NCBI GenBank assembly: GCA_028279155.1
Contig: JANQST010000208.1
Coordinates: forward strand, 1 to 9,664
DNA length: 9,664 nucleotides
Direction: 5' to 3'
DNA from: Cyclobacteriaceae bacterium
GTDB taxonomy: Bacteria; Bacteroidota; Bacteroidia; Cytophagales; Cyclobacteriaceae
Under the pieces are notes generated by a model. That model was not told where the DNA came from, made no database searches, and saw nothing but the letters and a program-made list of their open reading frames with translations. A program made the position numbers and the translations under genes. Of the stretch, positions 7,384 to 9,664 are shown piece by piece (the stretch's first letter is position 1; the number at the start of each line of letters is the position of its first letter).

Positions 7384-8124
7384 TTTTTTTATAAAATTTA
7401 AGCGTTTAACAACTGCGGCGTCATCGAAAGAACTGGCCAGGTTCAATCCATGCGCCTTTAAGGTGCTATGCACCAAAGTCTTTATGTAATTGTTTTGATC
7501 TGTTGATCTCAATGCAAATTGATCTGCTTCGTATTCATGTATTTTTTTAAGCTCATGAATCATTATCCATAGCGATGGAACGAACCAAAATGGAATTGTC
7601 AGAAGGTTGAAAAAAAGGATGTCTATTGAATGCATTTGTTGAGAATGCCCTCCTTCATGTTTGATGATTTCACCAGGATTTTCAAAATGAGATGGATCAA
7701 TGAATATCCACTTAAAAAAGGTGAAACTGTTATTGATACCTTCCACTCTTCGAATGGGTAAATCGAAGGTGGTGTCTAATTCGCTTTTTTTATACCATCT
7801 AAATATGCGGATTAGTCCATAAATAAATCTGATAAGGAAAATTGAGCTAATGATGAGAAATAACCATTCATAAAGAGATAGAGAAGTTTCCTCGACCATT
7901 GAACTTGTAACAACCGAAGCAGACAATAGAGTTGCTTCAAGGTTTATGGTTGGAAGTGTTGTAAACGAAGGCAATTCTATCAAAGGAATAATGAGACTTA
8001 ATAAAGTTGTTCCTAGCAAGAATGATCTAAGGAACTTTAACTGTGTCTCTTGAGATAGAAGCAACTTAAAAACAAATAGGAACAGGGAATGGAGTATTAC
8101 AAACTCTACAAAATATTGAATCAT
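6613..8124 (-). CDS. BlaR1-like M56 metallopeptidase with TonB C-terminal domain
   Basis: A 503-residue membrane protein. Hydrophobic helices lie at about 4-23, 34-51 and 85-106, then a protease domain with the zinc motif HEGGH (156-160), a hydrophobic hairpin at 167-188, the second motif HEYEAD (196-201) and a last helix at about 257-272. HExxH followed by HExxAD is the M56 (BlaR1/MecR1) signature. In that family the cytoplasmic protease inactivates a BlaI-type repressor once the extracytoplasmic part senses a signal. Here the sensor is not a penicillin-binding domain but a linker (273-405) and a TonB C-terminal domain (about 410-503, with YPRQARKIGVEGNVLIE), a common Bacteroidota arrangement whose ligand is unknown. 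Its ATG overlaps the repressor stop codon (ATGA), indicating translational coupling. No beta-lactamase gene is nearby, so antibiotic sensing should not be assumed. The region after residue 247 has an odd internal start context (see the separate entry). Confidence 0.9.
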   Translation of the reverse strand: MIQYFVEFVILHSLFLFVFKLLLSQETQLKFLRSFLLGTTLLSLIIPLIELPSFTTLPTINLEATLLSASVVTSSMVEETSLSLYEWLFLIISSIFLIRFIYGLIRIFRWYKKSELDTTFDLPIRRVEGINNSFTFFKWIFIDPSHFENPGEIIKHEGGHSQQMHSIDILFFNLLTIPFWFVPSLWIMIHELKKIHEYEADQFALRSTDQNNYIKTLVHSTLKAHGLNLASSFDDAAVVKRLNFIKKMKRKVSPWKVGSIMAIVLISGAMFACQEELDAEIQQIVEESNQQILLTKEIETALYEATLNNPGKEFVVVEVPIALKEKIVKLEKYDPDQIEAVFVQKNSKALHETLEGENSEGHTVRESEEHEGGSIVMIVAKDSDIYRKTMYHEQSKQSNDVHTLVEKAAIFPGGKEAWFNYLVANMKYPRQARKIGVEGNVLIEAVVEKDGSITNATISKGIGAGCDKEALRVVNESPKWIAATTNGEPVRMKVVLPIQFRLN

Positions 8125-8483
8125 GATTCCTTGTTTTTGAGTTCATCTAGCAGTTTTTCCAGGTCATTGATATTCATCTTTTCCTGTTTGGTAAAAAATG
8201 AGACCAATTGTTCGTAAGAACCGCTGAAATAATTTTCAACAAAGCGGTTCAAATACTTTTTCGTGTACTCCTCTTTTTTAACAAGTGGATAGTATTGATG
8301 TGACTTGCCAAAGGCATCATAACCAACGAACCCTTTCTTTTCCAGGATCCGAATAAGGGTCGATACTGTATTGTATGCAGGTTTGGGGTTGTCAAATTTC
8401 TCGACAATTTCTTTGACAAAAGCTCTTTCGAGTTGCCAAAGAATATGCATGATCTCTTCTTCTGCTTGCGTCAATTGTTTCAT
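8121..8483 (-). CDS. BlaI/MecI-family transcriptional repressor
   Basis: A 120-residue winged-helix protein, the normal size for this family. The N-terminal LTQAEEEIMHILW (residues 4-16) is the family's first helix, and AYNTVSTLIRILEKKGFV (36-53) contains the recognition helix and turn into the wing, which ends near YYPLV (64-68). Residues 70-120 form the helical dimerisation arm. The SFF stretch at 95-97 lies where the protease cleaves BlaI in staphylococci; this is a positional analogy only. It overlaps the downstream M56 protease gene by 4 bp, the standard repressor/antirepressor operon. Three perfect copies of a 16-bp palindrome cover its promoter, and the nearest lies 1 bp before the ATG, so it very likely represses its own operon. 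The signal and the wider target genes are unknown. Confidence 0.93.
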   Translation of the reverse strand: MKQLTQAEEEIMHILWQLERAFVKEIVEKFDNPKPAYNTVSTLIRILEKKGFVGYDAFGKSHQYYPLVKKEEYTKKYLNRFVENYFSGSYEQLVSFFTKQEKMNINDLEKLLDELKNKES

Positions 8484-8484
8484 T

Positions 8485-8500
8485 AACTAATTATTTAGTT
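8485..8500. promoter_or_regulatory. Operator 1 (AACTAA-N4-TTAGTT)
   Basis: A perfect 6+6 palindrome, AACTAATTATTTAGTT, one base upstream of the repressor start codon. It overlaps the predicted transcription start of the repressor operon. Its centre is 20 bp from that of operator 2, about two helical turns, so both could be bound on the same DNA face. Confidence 0.8.
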
Positions 8501-8501
8501 T

Positions 8502-8532
8502 CAAAACTAAACTCTTAGTTCATAAAAACAAA
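8502..8532 (-). promoter_or_regulatory. Promoter of the repressor/M56 operon
   Basis: On the minus strand TTTG (8529-8532) and TAGTTTTG (8502-8509) are separated by exactly 19 bp. Both elements match the Bacteroidota consensus TTTG-N19-TAnnTTTG without a mismatch. Transcription should start near 8495-8499, about 12-16 nt before the ATG. Operator 2 covers most of the -7 element and part of the spacer, operator 1 covers the start region, and operator 3 lies just upstream of the -33 element, so bound repressor would block RNA polymerase. Confidence 0.85.
8505..8520. promoter_or_regulatory. Operator 2 (AACTAA-N4-TTAGTT)
   Basis: A second perfect copy, AACTAAACTCTTAGTT. It shares five bases with the -7 element of the repressor promoter, so its occupation is directly incompatible with transcription. 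The four central bases differ from the other two copies, which points to selection on the hexamer arms rather than recent duplication. Confidence 0.85.
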
Positions 8533-8538
8533 TATTTC

Positions 8539-8554
8539 AACTAAAAATTTAGTT
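8539..8554. promoter_or_regulatory. Operator 3 (AACTAA-N4-TTAGTT)
   Basis: A third perfect copy, AACTAAAAATTTAGTT, centred 34 bp from operator 2. It sits just upstream of the -33 element of the repressor promoter and about 80 bp before the start codon of the divergent beta-propeller gene. It could strengthen autorepression or act on the divergent promoter. Confidence 0.8.
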
Positions 8555-8583
8555 ATTTAATGAAACCACTTATCAATTTATCG

Positions 8584-8614
8584 ATTGGATAAAGATTTTT
8601 CATATGTACATTGT
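8584..8614 (+). promoter_or_regulatory. Candidate promoter of the beta-propeller/S9-like gene
   Basis: ATTG at 8584-8587 and TACATTGT at 8607-8614 are 19 bp apart. The first matches three of four -33 bases and the second four of six defined -7 bases. Transcription would start about 15 nt before the ATG at 8635. This is the best plus-strand candidate in the region, but a weak one. Confidence 0.25.
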
Positions 8615-8634
8615 GTTGAATAAACCTCATCGAC

Positions 8635-9664
8635 ATGAAACCAAAAAGCCATTTCATCTTTTTCTTACTGCTTTCTTTTCTGAGTATTAAGAGTTGGTCT
8701 CAGCAAAACACCTTCACACTAGAAGACATTAACAGGTTAACCAGCATTTCGTCTTTACAAATATCCCCGGATGGGAAGTCGGCAATTTTTATGACTTCAA
8801 ACCGGAATATGAGCACGAACAGTTTTGATCGTTCACTTATTCTATTGGATATCCGAACGAAAAGACAGATAAAGATCGCAGAGGAGTTGGAGGGAATAGG
8901 ATCTCCTTCCTGGACTCCGGATGGAAAGGGGATCTCATTTTTATCCAGGAGTGAAAATGGAAGAATTCTTTCAGTTTGGGATATCAAATCTGGAGAATCA
9001 AGCGTGATCCTAAATGAGCGAATCAGTCGATATGCATGGAGCCCCGACGGAACGAAGTTGGCCTATTTTGTAAGAAACAGCACTAAGAAGAATGAAAATG
9101 AATTCAACGATTCATTTGAAGTTGGTAGCATTGATTACCTGCAAGACCAACCATCTTCCGGAATGTCGGTATGGTTAGCTGATGGGAACGGGGATGATGC
9201 CAAAAGGATTACGCCTGATGACTTCAAAGTAGCAACCGGATTGTCTACTTCTTCCATTTCATGGTCTCCTGATGGAAAAATGCTTGCATTTACAAAATAT
9301 CCTACTTCTAATTCTGGAGATTCGGATCTTGGTAGAAATTTCATTTATGATCTTGAAACGGAGGAGTTGAAGCAAGCCACGGAGAATACACAAAGAGAAT
9401 CTTCTCCAACATTCAGTGCGGATGGCAAATCCCTCATTTATCGATATCCTCGAGACGGATTTCCTTCCAATATGTCAGACTTGCATCAAGTGAATGTTGA
9501 GACCGGAGAGATAATGAACATCACCAAAAGGCTGAACAAGGCATCTTCTGGTATTGCGTGGATGGAGGATGGATCTGCCATTCTTAGAGCGCTTGACAAA
9601 TGGGGTGCTCAAATCTTTCACTTGAAAGGTGGAGAAAGCAAAAAAATCAATACGGGACCTCTGG
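8635..9664 (+). CDS. Secreted beta-propeller protein, probable S9-family peptidase (partial, 3' end missing)
   Basis: The frame from the ATG at 8635 is open to the window edge (343 codons seen). It starts with a basic n-region (MKPKSH), a hydrophobic core of about 12 residues and a SWSQ end, a Sec signal peptide cleaved near residue 22. FTLEDINRLTSISSLQISPDGK (split: FTLED at 27-31, SPDGK at 44-48) is the typical opening of S9 prolyl-oligopeptidase-like peptidases. WD40-like (PD40) blade motifs follow: WTPDGK (93-98), WSPDG (135-139), WSPDGK (210-215), FSADGK (260-265) and WMEDG (309-313). In S9 enzymes this propeller gates a C-terminal alpha/beta-hydrolase domain with a Ser-Asp-His triad, which would lie beyond the window. 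The peptidase activity is therefore inferred; a TolB-like propeller without a hydrolase domain is the alternative. It diverges from the repressor operon across a 150-bp region with three operators. Confidence 0.85.
   Translation, partial: MKPKSHFIFFLLLSFLSIKSWSQQNTFTLEDINRLTSISSLQISPDGKSAIFMTSNRNMSTNSFDRSLILLDIRTKRQIKIAEELEGIGSPSWTPDGKGISFLSRSENGRILSVWDIKSGESSVILNERISRYAWSPDGTKLAYFVRNSTKKNENEFNDSFEVGSIDYLQDQPSSGMSVWLADGNGDDAKRITPDDFKVATGLSTSSISWSPDGKMLAFTKYPTSNSGDSDLGRNFIYDLETEELKQATENTQRESSPTFSADGKSLIYRYPRDGFPSNMSDLHQVNVETGEIMNITKRLNKASSGIAWMEDGSAILRALDKWGAQIFHLKGGESKKINTGPL

Noticed and set aside
6613..8483. Calling the BlaI/M56 operon a beta-lactam resistance locus.
   Set aside because: There is no penicillin-binding sensor domain and no beta-lactamase gene in the window; the TonB-domain version is common in Bacteroidota and its signal is unknown.
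8700..9344. Minus-strand open frames opposite the beta-propeller gene.
   Set aside because: The plus-strand frame contains a signal peptide and regular blade motifs; the antisense frames show nothing recognisable.
1..9664. Search for tRNA or rRNA genes, CRISPR arrays, insertion sequences, attachment sites, toxin-antitoxin or phage-defence genes.
   Set aside because: None seen; the content is mostly housekeeping and regulatory genes with uniform composition.

Overview
The window looks like a stretch of a Bacteroidota chromosome, probably a marine Cytophagales-type or flavobacterial lineage (the rank below phylum is a guess). The evidence is a paired DUF1501/DUF1800 locus, an M56 antirepressor fused to a TonB C-terminal domain, AT-rich intergenic regions with few Shine-Dalgarno sequences, and promoters of the Bacteroidota type (TTTG, about 19 bases, TAnnTTTG). 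It holds nine protein-coding genes, two of them cut by the window edges. No RNA gene, insertion sequence, CRISPR array or prophage was seen.

Layout. Positions 1-1925 (minus strand) carry a DUF1800 gene followed 11 bp later by the start of a DUF1501 gene with a twin-arginine-like N-terminus. This is the usual export-associated pair of unknown function. Positions 2020-2820 (minus) hold fabG, the 3-oxoacyl-ACP reductase of fatty acid synthesis, with its own terminator. Positions 2904-3530 (plus) encode a small secreted protein I do not recognise. Then come three metabolic genes on the plus strand, each apparently with its own promoter region: lpdA (dihydrolipoyl dehydrogenase, 3617-5011), proC (pyrroline-5-carboxylate reductase, 5188-5994) and a MaoC-like hot-dog-fold hydratase (6105-6566). 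A compact bidirectional terminator at 6565-6597 separates the last of these from a converging minus-strand operon.

The converging operon (6613-8483) is a BlaI/MecI-family repressor gene and a BlaR1-like M56 metalloprotease/TonB-domain gene that overlap by 4 bp. The repressor promoter is a near-perfect Bacteroidota promoter covered by three perfect copies of a 16-bp palindrome, AACTAA-N4-TTAGTT. This gives a readable autoregulatory switch: repressor, membrane protease that probably inactivates it, and operators. Diverging from the same intergenic region is a secreted beta-propeller protein (8635 to the window end) whose N-terminus resembles S9-family peptidases. It may belong to the same regulon.

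Most of the window is ordinary housekeeping sequence. The parts worth a second look are the triple operator, a possible internal lipoprotein-like start inside the M56 gene, a plug-like segment in that same protein, and the orphan secreted protein. I found no convincing evidence for an entirely new type of system.
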